From an uncultured Prevotellaceae bacterium (lineage in GTDB: Bacteria > Bacteroidota > Bacteroidia > Bacteroidales > Muribaculaceae), in NCBI GenBank assembly GCA_945645715.1, contig CALZFJ010000007.1, positions 1 to 16,647 on the forward strand: a stretch of 16,647 nucleotides of DNA, written 5' to 3'. Below are positions 6,221-14,307 of this stretch, one piece after another. The notes beneath the pieces are model-generated. The model did not search any database, was not told the DNA's origin, and saw only the letters and a list, made by a program, of their open reading frames with translations. A program made the translations under genes and the position numbers. Numbering within the stretch: position 1 is the stretch's first letter; every line of letters begins with the position of its first letter.

Positions 6221-8263
6221 TTACTTTTCGGTGGCAAGGATAAGGGCAGAGTAGGGGGCGAGGGTGATTTCGCCGCCGGCAAATTCACCAAGACCCTCGG
6301 CATTTAGCTTGCCATCTTGTGCAATCACTTTCCATGAGCCTTTCTTCACCTTCTTCACTTTCACTGTCTGAGCAGTATCATTGCCATTGAACACGAGCTT
6401 TATCTCCTTCCAAGTGTCTCCATTGGCGTTATTGAGGATTGAGTAGGAAATAAGGTTCTGCTGCTTCACTGCATCAAACTTGATGTTTTTGGCAATCTCC
6501 TCGGCAGTAGTCATGCGGAATGCCGGGTGTGCCTTGCGCAGAGCAATGAGGTTGCGATAGTAGTCGAATTGGTCGCGGAATGTCTTCTTCTGGTTCCAGT
6601 CGATAGCATTAATGTCGTCGGGCGACTTAAAGCTGTTATGCACGCCTTTCTTGTTGCGGAACACTTCTTCACCACAGAACATGAACGGTGTGCCTTGTGA
6701 AGTAAATACGATGGTCTGTGCCAATTTAGCAACTGCAAGACGTTCAGCCTCGGTGGAACCGGGCATTGACTTGGCGAGCTTGTCGGTGAGGCAAAGGTCG
6801 TCGTGGCACGATACGTAGTTTACGATTTGCTCAGGAGATGTCGCGTAAGCTTCCTTGGCGTTGTTTCCCTTTGAGTAATCCACTTGTGGATGGGCGGTAG
6901 ATGCAACAATACCGATTTTCACTGTTTCCTCGTTACCGGGTTTGCCGCTTGCAAATCCGCGGTCGGCTGCGTTACTGTAATGACCCTTAACGGCATCGCG
7001 AATATCGTCACTGAATACTGCAATGCCATTCATCTTGGCAACGTTCACCTTGAGTGCACGCTGTTCGATAGGGAGCGGCGAATCGCCAGCAGTCCAGCCC
7101 TCACCATACACAAACGAAGAAGGGTTGATTTCTTTCAGCGCACTTGCCACCTGAGTCATAGTCTCAATGTCGTGGATTGCCATGAGGTCGAATCGGTAGC
7201 CATCGATGTGATATTCGCGGGTCCAGTATTTCACAGAGTTTACGATGAAGTTGCGCATTTGCTGGCGGTCGCTGGCAGTTTCGTTGCCACAAGCAGAGGC
7301 ATCAGAGTAAGAGCCATCAGTGCGCTGGCGATAGTAGTAGCCGGGTGCTGTAAGTTCAAAGTTAGAGCCTTCGGTGATGCCTGTGTGGTTATATACTACG
7401 TCCATCACTACACCGATGCCGGCATTGTGCAGAGCCTGTATCATCAGCTTCATCTCGCGGATACGGCTGTAGGGACAAGCGGGATTTGTGGAGTAAGATC
7501 CTTCGGGAACGTTATAGTTGATTGGGTCATAACCCCAGTTATATTGATTAGATGGCAACTGGCTCTCATCGACGCTGTTGTAGTCAAACGATGGCAGGAT
7601 GTGTACATGTGTGATGCCAAGTTCTTTAAGGTGGTCGATGCCTGTTTTTTCACCATTAAGCGAGAGTGTGCCGTTTTCGAGCATAGCCACAAACTTACCC
7701 TTATTAGTGATGCCGGAGTTGCGGTGCATAGAGAAATCGCGGTGATGCATCTCGTAGAGAATAACGTCGGTGAAATGCTTCACTTCAGGACCACGGTCGG
7801 TATCCCAACCTGCAGGATTTGTCTTTGCAAAATCGATAATAGCTGCACGCTTGCCGTTGACGCCCACAGCCTTAGCCCAAACGCCTGGAGTCTCATCGAG
7901 CCAACGACCTTGGTACTTAATTCTGAAAGTGTAGAATTTATCCATTAGCTGCTCTGTTGTATCGAGCGACCATACGCCGGTAGCTGCATTGGGCGACATT
8001 GCTGCGTGAGCAAAAGCCTTTCCGCCTATTCCATCGTTGTAGAAAGAGATTCGCACCTCTTCAGCCATTGGCGACCAAAGGCGGAAGTGATAGCCGTTAT
8101 TATCGATAGTTAACTCAAGATCTTCACCGTTGTAGGTGGGCATGGAAGCAAACGACTCAACGATTGCCGGAGAAATAGTTGCTGACTTAACATTTTGAGG
8201 CATTGCTGCTACCGACACCACAGTGAGTGTGGAAGCACAAGCTTTTAATAGAAGATTTTTCAT
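6221..8263 (-). CDS. pulA: Secreted type I pullulanase (GH13)
   Basis: Hydrolyses alpha-1,6 branch points of pullulan and starch-derived glucans. 680 residues in order: N-terminal signal peptide (about 1-27, hydrophobic core STLTVVSVAA), a CBM48-like beta-sandwich (about 45-130, with FRLWSPMAEEVRI), a GH13 barrel (about 165-580) and a C-terminal beta domain. The type I pullulanase signature YNWGYDP is at 241-247. GH13 conserved regions: VVMDVVYNH (285-293), GYRFDLM with nucleophile D359, YGEGW with acid/base E388, and SCHDD with H487 and D488. The signal peptide places it in the periplasm or at the surface; there is no classical lipobox. A terminator follows. No promoter is convincing directly upstream and no terminator is seen after the small gene at 8394, so the two may be co-transcribed. 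No SusC/SusD genes are adjacent. Confidence 0.95.
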   Translation of the reverse strand: MKNLLLKACASTLTVVSVAAMPQNVKSATISPAIVESFASMPTYNGEDLELTIDNNGYHFRLWSPMAEEVRISFYNDGIGGKAFAHAAMSPNAATGVWSLDTTEQLMDKFYTFRIKYQGRWLDETPGVWAKAVGVNGKRAAIIDFAKTNPAGWDTDRGPEVKHFTDVILYEMHHRDFSMHRNSGITNKGKFVAMLENGTLSLNGEKTGIDHLKELGITHVHILPSFDYNSVDESQLPSNQYNWGYDPINYNVPEGSYSTNPACPYSRIREMKLMIQALHNAGIGVVMDVVYNHTGITEGSNFELTAPGYYYRQRTDGSYSDASACGNETASDRQQMRNFIVNSVKYWTREYHIDGYRFDLMAIHDIETMTQVASALKEINPSSFVYGEGWTAGDSPLPIEQRALKVNVAKMNGIAVFSDDIRDAVKGHYSNAADRGFASGKPGNEETVKIGIVASTAHPQVDYSKGNNAKEAYATSPEQIVNYVSCHDDLCLTDKLAKSMPGSTEAERLAVAKLAQTIVFTSQGTPFMFCGEEVFRNKKGVHNSFKSPDDINAIDWNQKKTFRDQFDYYRNLIALRKAHPAFRMTTAEEIAKNIKFDAVKQQNLISYSILNNANGDTWKEIKLVFNGNDTAQTVKVKKVKKGSWKVIAQDGKLNAEGLGEFAGGEITLAPYSALILATEK

Positions 8264-8393
8264 GCGAAAGTTTACATGGGTTATAAGTGAATACTTGTTT
8301 TATGATTTTATGCTTGGAATTTGTTTCTGCACATCGTTGCGCAATATAAAGGCTTATGTTGAGAAGGGCAATGAGAAAAGTCGATTTTGAGAA

Positions 8394-8720
8394 TTATCGT
8401 ACTATGATTTTACGCGACCAATCGTTATTGCATTTAATCACATAGAAACCTTTTGGCAACTCAAATGATGCGTGATTGCCGGCACCGAGGCGAATGGTCT
8501 TCACTGCCTGTCCGGTAACGCAATAAATGCTAAAAGTGCAAGTGTCGCTGGTGTTGTTGGTGATTGTGACAGTCTGGTTGCTCACGGTAATGCAGTCGGC
8601 ATCGTTGGCTTCGATAGCCTGATGCTGTTGCTGAATCATGCGCACTTCCGGTTCCATCGCAAGCGATGCTAATGCGAAATGCAGAGTGATAATTGCTAAA
8701 GTAAAAATCCTTCTCATCAT
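8394..8720 (-). CDS. Small secreted protein resembling a type IX secretion sorting domain
   Basis: 108 residues. Residues 1-21 form a signal peptide (MMRRIFTLAIITLHFALASLA). After a short polar stretch, residues about 45-108 read like the C-terminal sorting domain (Por secretion tail, type A) of Bacteroidetes type IX cargo: TVTITNN, then FSIYCVTGQAVKT, then ELPKGFYVIKC and a terminal KIIVR. There is no cargo domain between the signal peptide and this tail, so the protein is little more than a free sorting-like domain. A DUF3244-like small secreted protein is the main alternative. There are two adjacent ATG codons and either could be used. A good promoter precedes it (8739-8769), and pullulanase follows 130 bp downstream on the same strand without an obvious terminator between. 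Confidence 0.7.
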   Translation of the reverse strand: MMRRIFTLAIITLHFALASLAMEPEVRMIQQQHQAIEANDADCITVSNQTVTITNNTSDTCTFSIYCVTGQAVKTIRLGAGNHASFELPKGFYVIKCNNDWSRKIIVR

Positions 8721-8738
8721 AGTATGCCTTATTTAATG

Positions 8739-8769
8739 CAAAAATAGGAAAAATTCCCACAAAAAGCAA
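8739..8769 (-). promoter_or_regulatory. Promoter of the small secreted protein (and perhaps pullulanase)
   Basis: Minus-strand TATTTTTG (8746-8739) is a perfect -7 box, with TTG (8769-8767) 20 bp upstream as the -33 element. The predicted start is only about 12 nt before the ATG at 8720. The -33 element lies inside the thrC terminator stem. Confidence 0.6.
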
Positions 8770-8802
8770 CAATTCGGCAAGGAAAAATGCTTTCTGTGGG
8801 AA
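8749..8802 (-). terminator. Terminator of the thr operon (after thrC)
   Basis: 15-bp inverted repeat with one mismatch (8754-8768 with 8788-8802), 19-nt loop, followed by five U on the minus strand (8753-8749). It lies 41 bp after the thrC stop. Confidence 0.75.
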
Positions 8803-8843
8803 AAATATGAAGTTAAAAGCATAGGGTTAACGTAGATCAGTCC

Positions 8844-10154
8844 CTATTTTACGCTAAGAAGATACTTCTTGAATGAATTGAAGCCAGATGGCATTTTGAC
8901 AGTTTGTTTAGTGCCTTGCATAAACTTCTGTAGGCGATCAGGAACAGTTATGGAATCTCCGATAATGGATTCAACCGTATCCTTAAACTTGGCAGGGTGT
9001 GCTGTTTCTACAAATACTCCGGTCTCTCCCGGTTTCAATTGTTCGATGAGCGAGCGATATGCCACAGCGCCATGAGGATCAAGCAGATAGCCATGGGTCT
9101 TGTAGCAGTAAGCAAGCGTTTCGCTGATTTGCTCGTCGGTGTAGGTGCAACCGCTGATTTCGCTGCAAATGCGAGAGTGGGAATGACCATATAGGTCAAG
9201 AACACGGGCAAAATTACTCGGGTCGCCTACGTCCATCGCATTAGCAATAGTTGCAATCGACGGCTTAGGCTCATATTTGCCGGTGAGCAAATATTGGTAG
9301 AATATATCATTGCGGTTGTTGGCTGCAATAAAGCGTTTGATGGGAAGTCCCATGCGCTTGCCTATGAGAGCAGCGGTGATGTTGCCGAAGTTTCCGCTCG
9401 GTACGGATACCACCAAGTCTTTGTCGGTCTGGTTTCGCTGCTGTAGTTGTGCGTAGGCATAGAAATAGTAGAACATTTGAGGTAGGAAGCGAGCCACATT
9501 GATGGAGTTGGCACTGCTGAGTTTCATCGTCGCATTAAGTTCTTCATCGAGAAACGCCGATTTCACCAATCTCTGGCAGTCATCGAAGGTGCCGTTTACC
9601 TCGATGGCAGTGATATTCCGACCGAGAGTAGTGAACTGGGCTTCTTGAATTTTGCTCACTTTGCCTTCAGGATAGAGCACAAACACGCGCACACCATCTA
9701 CTCCAAGGAAGCCATTGGCAACGGCACTGCCAGTGTCGCCCGATGTGGCAACAAGCACATTCACCATGCCATCGTCCTTATCACGGCGAGTGAAATAGCC
9801 GAGCAATCGTGCCATAAAGCGTGCTCCTACATCTTTGAAAGCAGCAGTTGGTCCGTGAAAAAGCTCAAGGCTGTAGATGTCGCCATTCACATGCACAAGA
9901 GGAATATCAAAATTCAGTGTGTCGTAAACGATATTTTTCAGCTCCTGAGAGTCCATATCCTCGCTGAAAAGAGTATTAGCAACGGCATAAGAGATCTCTT
10001 GAAGCGACAGATTTCCAATGTTCTTGAAGAATGCTTTAGGTAAAGCAGGAATGCGCTCGGGCATAAACAAGCCGCGGTCGGCAGCCAATCCTTTCACTAC
10101 CGCTTCACGGAGTGAGACATTTCGCGTCTGATGATTCGTACTGTAGTATTCCAT
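8844..10154 (-). CDS. thrC: Threonine synthase
   Basis: PLP enzyme converting O-phospho-L-homoserine to L-threonine, the last step of the pathway. The PLP lysine lies in HGPTAAFKDVGARF (K107 from the start used here). Other marks are the N-terminal YYSTNHQT and SLREAVVKGLAADRGLFMP, LVATSGDTGSA (phosphate-binding region), SVPSGNFGN and VETAHPAKF, all typical of the bacterial ThrC branch. The open frame can be extended to 10163 only by a TTG codon; the ATG at 10154 is preferred because the family starts with a Met-x-Tyr-Tyr-Ser motif, giving 436 residues. It starts 12 bp after the end of the ApgM-like gene, which points to one operon with thrA. Its substrate must come from a homoserine kinase, and the gene just upstream is the obvious candidate. 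Confidence 0.96.
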   Translation of the reverse strand: MEYYSTNHQTRNVSLREAVVKGLAADRGLFMPERIPALPKAFFKNIGNLSLQEISYAVANTLFSEDMDSQELKNIVYDTLNFDIPLVHVNGDIYSLELFHGPTAAFKDVGARFMARLLGYFTRRDKDDGMVNVLVATSGDTGSAVANGFLGVDGVRVFVLYPEGKVSKIQEAQFTTLGRNITAIEVNGTFDDCQRLVKSAFLDEELNATMKLSSANSINVARFLPQMFYYFYAYAQLQQRNQTDKDLVVSVPSGNFGNITAALIGKRMGLPIKRFIAANNRNDIFYQYLLTGKYEPKPSIATIANAMDVGDPSNFARVLDLYGHSHSRICSEISGCTYTDEQISETLAYCYKTHGYLLDPHGAVAYRSLIEQLKPGETGVFVETAHPAKFKDTVESIIGDSITVPDRLQKFMQGTKQTVKMPSGFNSFKKYLLSVK

Positions 10155-10166
10155 AAATATCAATAG

Positions 10167-11384
10167 TTATAAGGTTCTACGAAGTAATAAGTTGATAAAT
10201 CCGGCATCACTGAGTGCTCCAAGTGAGCCTTCACGAGCAGTGTTCTCACTGAATGTTGTGATGCCATCAGGTTTTTCACCTGGGCGGTAGATGAAGAATG
10301 GCACCGGTGCAGCCGAGTGTGTGCGTAAATGGCACGGTGTGGGGTGATCGGGGAGCATTGCAATGGTTACCGGTTCATTCATATGGCTTACAGCCTCCAT
10401 AATTGGCTTGCACACCTTGCTGTCGATATCCTCAATCACATGTTTCTTCAGCTCGTAATTGCCTTCATGTCCGGCTTCATCGGGAGCCTCTATGTGAAGG
10501 AACACGAAGTCGAAGTCGCCCGCAAGGGCATCAATTGCAGCCTGAGCCTTCCCGGCGTAATTGGTGTTGAATAGTCCGGTAGCACCTTCCACAATGATTG
10601 GCTCAAGTCCGGCATAAATACCGATTCCGCGTATAAGGTCAACAGCTGAGATCACTGCACCGCGGCGTATTCCGTAGGTTTCATTAAGCGTGGGCATAGC
10701 AGGCTTGTATCCTGCCGACCAAGGCCAGATGCTGTTGGCAGGGTCTTTGCCTTCAGCCACACGCTTGAGATTGACGGGGTGAGAAGGAAGTATTTCCTGT
10801 GAGTGGAGAATAAGCCTGTTAATAAGATCGGCAGTAACACGCGCCTCCTCACATTCGGCATAGGGCATTACGTCGGCAAAAGGAGTTCCGGGCACGTCGT
10901 GTGGAGGAGTGAAATGCACACGCTTGTCGCCACCGCGGATTTTTAGCAGATGACGGTAGGAGACTCCAGGGAAGAACCGCACCCGGTCATCGGCAAGTCG
11001 TTCATTTAGAAATGTGATAAGTTCACGCGCCTCAGCATCGGTTATATGACCGGCAGAGTGATTCTTGATTTTATCATTTTCAATGCAGATGATGTTGCAT
11101 CGCATTGCCACTTCACCCGGCTCAATGTCGATACCCATGCTTGCTGCTTCGAGAGAGCCGCGTCCCTCGAAGACCGTAGGTAGGTCGTAGCCAAGGAGCG
11201 ACAAGTGAGCAACTTCGCTTCCAGGCTCATAGCCTTGTGGCACAGTAGAGAGAGTGCCACAGCGTCCCATAGCGCAAAGGCTGTCAATGGTGGGGGTGTG
11301 GGCTGCTTCAAGCGGAGTCAAGCCTCCAAGTTGGGCGATAGGCTCGTCAGCCATTCCGTCAGCCAATATAATTATGTATTTCAT
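10167..11384 (-). CDS. ApgM-family protein (cofactor-independent phosphoglycerate mutase-like); probable homoserine kinase
   Basis: 405 residues of the alkaline-phosphatase superfamily, in the archaeal-type 2,3-bisphosphoglycerate-independent phosphoglycerate mutase branch. Metal and catalytic residues are recognisable: D9 in ILADGMAD, the nucleophile-position S56 in GSEVAH, D302 and H306 in APDEAGHEGN, D346 and H347 in LPDHPTP, and H356 in RTHSA. Homologues in this branch are commonly annotated as phosphoglycerate mutase, but the subfamily found inside threonine operons lacking thrB has been proposed as an alternative homoserine kinase. Here it lies exactly between thrA (41-bp gap) and thrC (12-bp gap), and no GHMP-type thrB is seen in the window. 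I therefore infer homoserine to O-phosphohomoserine as its main job. The sequence alone does not exclude mutase activity. Confidence 0.85.
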   Translation of the reverse strand: MKYIIILADGMADEPIAQLGGLTPLEAAHTPTIDSLCAMGRCGTLSTVPQGYEPGSEVAHLSLLGYDLPTVFEGRGSLEAASMGIDIEPGEVAMRCNIICIENDKIKNHSAGHITDAEARELITFLNERLADDRVRFFPGVSYRHLLKIRGGDKRVHFTPPHDVPGTPFADVMPYAECEEARVTADLINRLILHSQEILPSHPVNLKRVAEGKDPANSIWPWSAGYKPAMPTLNETYGIRRGAVISAVDLIRGIGIYAGLEPIIVEGATGLFNTNYAGKAQAAIDALAGDFDFVFLHIEAPDEAGHEGNYELKKHVIEDIDSKVCKPIMEAVSHMNEPVTIAMLPDHPTPCHLRTHSAAPVPFFIYRPGEKPDGITTFSENTAREGSLGALSDAGFINLLLRRTL

Positions 11385-11425
11385 TTCAGGAAGTAGTTCT
11401 GTCGTTAATATATAACAAGCAAAGC

Positions 11426-13864
11426 CTATCGAATGTTGGCAATACTTATGATATCAGCAAAGACACCTGCGGCTGTGACCACAGCACCTGCGCCATAACC
11501 CTTAATCTCCATAGGATATTCCTTGTAGCGGTCAGTGGTGATGAGAATCACGTTATTGCTGCCTTCGAGAGAATAGAACGGGTGATTACGTGAGACGGTT
11601 TGAAGTCCCACAGCAACCTTGCCATTCTCAAGCGATGCAACGAAGCGGAAATGCTGGTCGTTTCGCTCGGCGTGCTGACGTTTCAGCTCAAAGTCGGCAT
11701 CAATTTGCTTTACATTATTGATAAACTCATCGGCATTACCCTCGAAGCACTTATCGGGGATAAAGAGGTTCTTTTCCACATCGCTTTGTTCAACGGCATA
11801 ACCTGCCTCACGTGCAAGAATCACCAGCTTGCGTATCACGTCTTTACCACTAAGGTCGATGCGAGGGTCGGGCTCACTGTAACCTTCCTCACGAGCCATT
11901 TCGATGGCTCGGCTGATTGGAATGCTACGGCTGACAACATTGAAGATGAAATTCAGTGTGCCCGAAAGCACAGCCTCGATTTTGAGAATCTTGTCGCCCG
12001 AGTTGATTAGGTTGTTGATGGTGCCAATAATTGGCAAACCGGCACCCACATTTGTCTCAAATAGGAATTTTACATCGCGCTTGCGGGCAGTCTGCTTCAA
12101 GAGTGAGTAGTTCTCGTAAGATGATGAAGCGGCAATCTTGTTGGCAGCCACCACATTCACGTTGTGGTCGAGCAGAGTGTTGTAGAGAGCGGCGATCTTG
12201 TCGCTTGCAGTGCAATCAACGAAAACCGAGTTAAAGATATTCATCTTCACAATCTCCTCACAGATGTTTTCGGGAGTTGCTTCGAGAGATGATTCCTCGA
12301 GTGCTTCGTTATAGTTTTCAATATTGATACCGTTGCGGTCGAAAATGCACTTGCGAGAGTTGGCAATTCCTACCACACGAAGCTCAAGAGCTTTCTCGGT
12401 GAGCAGATTCTGTTGCTGGAGACTAAGCTGTTCGAGGAGATTGCGACCTACATTACCTATTCCCACTACAAACAGGTTGAGAACCTGAGTGTTCGATAGA
12501 AAAAAGCTATCGTGGATAACGTTGAGAGCCTTGCGCAGATGATCAAGCTTGATAACGAATGAGATATTTGTCTCAGATGCACCCTGTGCACAGGCAATCA
12601 CATTAATACCATTACGTCCGAGGGTGTTGAATAGCTTTCCGGCAATACCCGGAGTCTGCTTCATGTTTTCGCCCACAATAGCCACTGTGGCAAGGTCGCG
12701 CTCAGGGGTAATATCGCTGATGTCGCCGGTGCTAAGTTCCACTGCAAATTCTTCCTTCAACACGGCAACAGCAACATCGGCATCACAATTCTTCACAGCA
12801 AAAGAGGTGTTGTGCTCAGAAGAAGCCTGCGACACAAGGAAAACACTCACGCCATGACGAGCGAGTGCATTAAAGATGCGTGAGTTAATACCAATTACGC
12901 CCACCATACCAAAACCGGTGAGTGTGATAAGGCAAGTGTCGTTGATTGAGGAGATGCCCTTAATGGCGCGGTTGTCAGTTTCGGGCAGATGCTCGCTAAT
13001 TAGGGTTCCGCGTGCCTCAGGATTAAATGTGTTCTTGATGAGAATAGGGATATTCTTGTGGAACACAGGATAAATCGTAGGAGGATAAACCACTTTTGCA
13101 CCAAAGTTGCAAAGCTCCATTGCCTCAATAAAGGTGAGGTTGTCGATGACGTATGCCGACTGGATTACGCGAGGGTCAGCTGTCATAAATCCATCAACAT
13201 CGGTCCAAATCTCAAGCTGACGCGCATCGAGGGCAGCGGCAATGATGGCAGCGGTATAGTCGCTACCGCCACGTCCCAGATTGGTGATGTCGCCCGAAAC
13301 ATGGTCGGTCGAAATAAATCCCGGCACGATAGCGACTTTTCCCTTGAAATCTTTGAATGTTTCAAGAATCAAGCGATTGGTAAGGTCAACATCGAGAATA
13401 TGTTTGTTGAATTGGCTTTCAGTCTTTATAAAATTCCGAGAGTCGAAGTGTGTAGCATCGTTGATAATTCGGCTTATAATGACCGACGATAGGCGTTCGC
13501 CGTAGCTCAGGATAATGTCGAGAGTGCGGCATGACAAGTCTTTGATAAGCGAAACGCCACGGAAAATATTTCCGAGTTCCTCAAGAAGGGAAGAAACAAT
13601 TGAGGTGATTTCCTCACGTTTGTCCTGGGGCACAAGACCATTGATAATAGTAAAATGACGTTCTGAAATCTCGTTGAAGTTCGTCACATAGTCACAATCC
13701 CCATTTGCTGCCAGCTTGGCAGTTGCTATAAGACGGTCGGTAAGTCCACCGAGAGCCGACACCACTACGATAACTTGCTCGTCGCATGACTCCACAATGC
13801 GTTTTACGTTAGTAAGGCTGTTGATGGTACCAACCGATGTGCCTCCAAATTTTAATACTTTCAT
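11426..13864 (-). CDS. thrA: Bifunctional aspartate kinase / homoserine dehydrogenase
   Basis: Catalyses the first and third steps from aspartate towards threonine and methionine. 812 residues from the ATG at 13864: the aspartokinase part starts with KFGGTSVG (5-12) and carries GRGGSDYTA (198-206) and EIWTDVDGFMTADPR (218-232). A pair of ACT regulatory domains covers about 313-455 (TGFGMVGVIG and NVIACAQGASETNISF). The homoserine dehydrogenase part has the Rossmann motif VVGIGNVG (466-473), VVAANK (571-576), LSGTLNFI (633-640) and GYSEPDPRIDLSGKDV (661-676), ending with GYGAGAVVTAAG. The frame is open 28 codons further upstream, but that stretch does not resemble the family and KFGGTSVG belongs at the extreme N-terminus. 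The ACT domains suggest feedback inhibition by threonine. First gene of the thr operon. Confidence 0.97.
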   Translation of the reverse strand: MKVLKFGGTSVGTINSLTNVKRIVESCDEQVIVVVSALGGLTDRLIATAKLAANGDCDYVTNFNEISERHFTIINGLVPQDKREEITSIVSSLLEELGNIFRGVSLIKDLSCRTLDIILSYGERLSSVIISRIINDATHFDSRNFIKTESQFNKHILDVDLTNRLILETFKDFKGKVAIVPGFISTDHVSGDITNLGRGGSDYTAAIIAAALDARQLEIWTDVDGFMTADPRVIQSAYVIDNLTFIEAMELCNFGAKVVYPPTIYPVFHKNIPILIKNTFNPEARGTLISEHLPETDNRAIKGISSINDTCLITLTGFGMVGVIGINSRIFNALARHGVSVFLVSQASSEHNTSFAVKNCDADVAVAVLKEEFAVELSTGDISDITPERDLATVAIVGENMKQTPGIAGKLFNTLGRNGINVIACAQGASETNISFVIKLDHLRKALNVIHDSFFLSNTQVLNLFVVGIGNVGRNLLEQLSLQQQNLLTEKALELRVVGIANSRKCIFDRNGINIENYNEALEESSLEATPENICEEIVKMNIFNSVFVDCTASDKIAALYNTLLDHNVNVVAANKIAASSSYENYSLLKQTARKRDVKFLFETNVGAGLPIIGTINNLINSGDKILKIEAVLSGTLNFIFNVVSRSIPISRAIEMAREEGYSEPDPRIDLSGKDVIRKLVILAREAGYAVEQSDVEKNLFIPDKCFEGNADEFINNVKQIDADFELKRQHAERNDQHFRFVASLENGKVAVGLQTVSRNHPFYSLEGSNNVILITTDRYKEYPMEIKGYGAGAVVTAAGVFADIISIANIR

Positions 13865-13936
13865 TCTCTTTATATAGTCAAACTTTTTTACACAAATTTT
13901 GTATGATACAATATGCAATAAATTATGTTTTATCAC

Positions 13937-13964
13937 AAAAATTGGCATGGTGGATAATATGCCA
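13937..13964 (-). promoter_or_regulatory. Terminator-like hairpin upstream of thrA (attenuator candidate)
   Basis: On the minus strand TGGCAT and ATGCCA (13964-13959 with 13948-13943) make a 6-bp stem with a 10-nt loop, followed directly by A and five U (13941-13937). CAAAA further out can pair with the U run. It lies about 75 nt before the thrA ATG. The stem is short, so this is only a candidate. Confidence 0.3.
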
Positions 13965-14110
13965 TCATTTTGAGCTGTAAAGTTACTACAAAATTTTCAT
14001 TTCCACGGTTTAACAAAGAATAAAATAGATAATTAACGATAAAAAAGTAGTGTTTTGGTAGTCGTTGGCAAATAATCGACAAAAATATGTAACTTCAACA
14101 ATAATATATC

Positions 14111-14130
14111 GATGTTTAATTATAAACATC
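14111..14130. repeat. 8-bp dyad in the divergent region
   Basis: GATGTTTA (14111-14118) and TAAACATC (14123-14130) are perfect inverted arms around ATTA. It sits about 125 bp upstream of the lipoprotein -7 box. It could be an operator; there is no direct evidence. Confidence 0.4.
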
Positions 14131-14254
14131 CATTTTACATTATTTTAAAAGTGTTTAAATCATATTTCATTTTATTTTTTGTTAAATATATTGAAATGTA
14201 GTTATATTAGGTCAATAATTTAACATTCTATTTAATATGAAGTGATTTTTATAC

Positions 14255-14262
14255 TAATTTTG
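14255..14262 (+). promoter_or_regulatory. -7 box of the lipoprotein gene promoter
   Basis: TAATTTTG is an exact TAnnTTTG match, about 45 bp before the ATG at 14308. No clear TTG is present at the -33 distance. Confidence 0.55.
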
Positions 14263-14307
14263 CAAAAGATATAGTAGCTTAACAATATTAATATTTTTTA
14301 ATTATCT

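Larger units (their letters stand above)
13865..14307. other. AT-rich divergent control region between thrA and the lipoprotein gene
   Basis: This 443-bp stretch without a gene is strongly AT-rich. It holds an exact dyad TTGTAT-G-ATACAA (13899-13911), a terminator-like hairpin on the thrA strand (13937-13964), a minus-strand -7 match TATTTTTG (14087-14080), a dyad GATGTTTA-ATTA-TAAACATC (14111-14130), and the plus-strand promoter of the lipoprotein gene (14255-14262). I see no RNA gene or convincing small protein. Confidence 0.6.

Noticed and set aside
6884..7948. 354-codon open frame on the plus strand, opposite the pullulanase gene
   Set aside because: It lies wholly antisense to a pullulanase with all catalytic motifs intact, its translation is cysteine- and valine-rich without a recognisable domain, and it has no promoter. 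It is a shadow of codon bias.
6221..8263. Starch utilisation (sus) locus
   Set aside because: Only pullulanase and a distant GH97 fragment are present; there is no SusC/SusD pair or SusR-type regulator in the window.
8341..8371. Pullulanase promoter (TATATTGC with ATTG 20 bp upstream, minus strand)
   Set aside because: The spacing is right but the -7 box has two mismatches; not strong enough to list as a feature.
10155..10163. TTG start giving thrC three more residues
   Set aside because: The ATG at 10154 matches the usual threonine synthase N-terminus and gives a normal intergenic gap.
13865..13948. 28-codon N-terminal extension of thrA
   Set aside because: The extension is AT-rich, unlike the family, and would push KFGGTSVG away from the N-terminus where aspartokinases begin.
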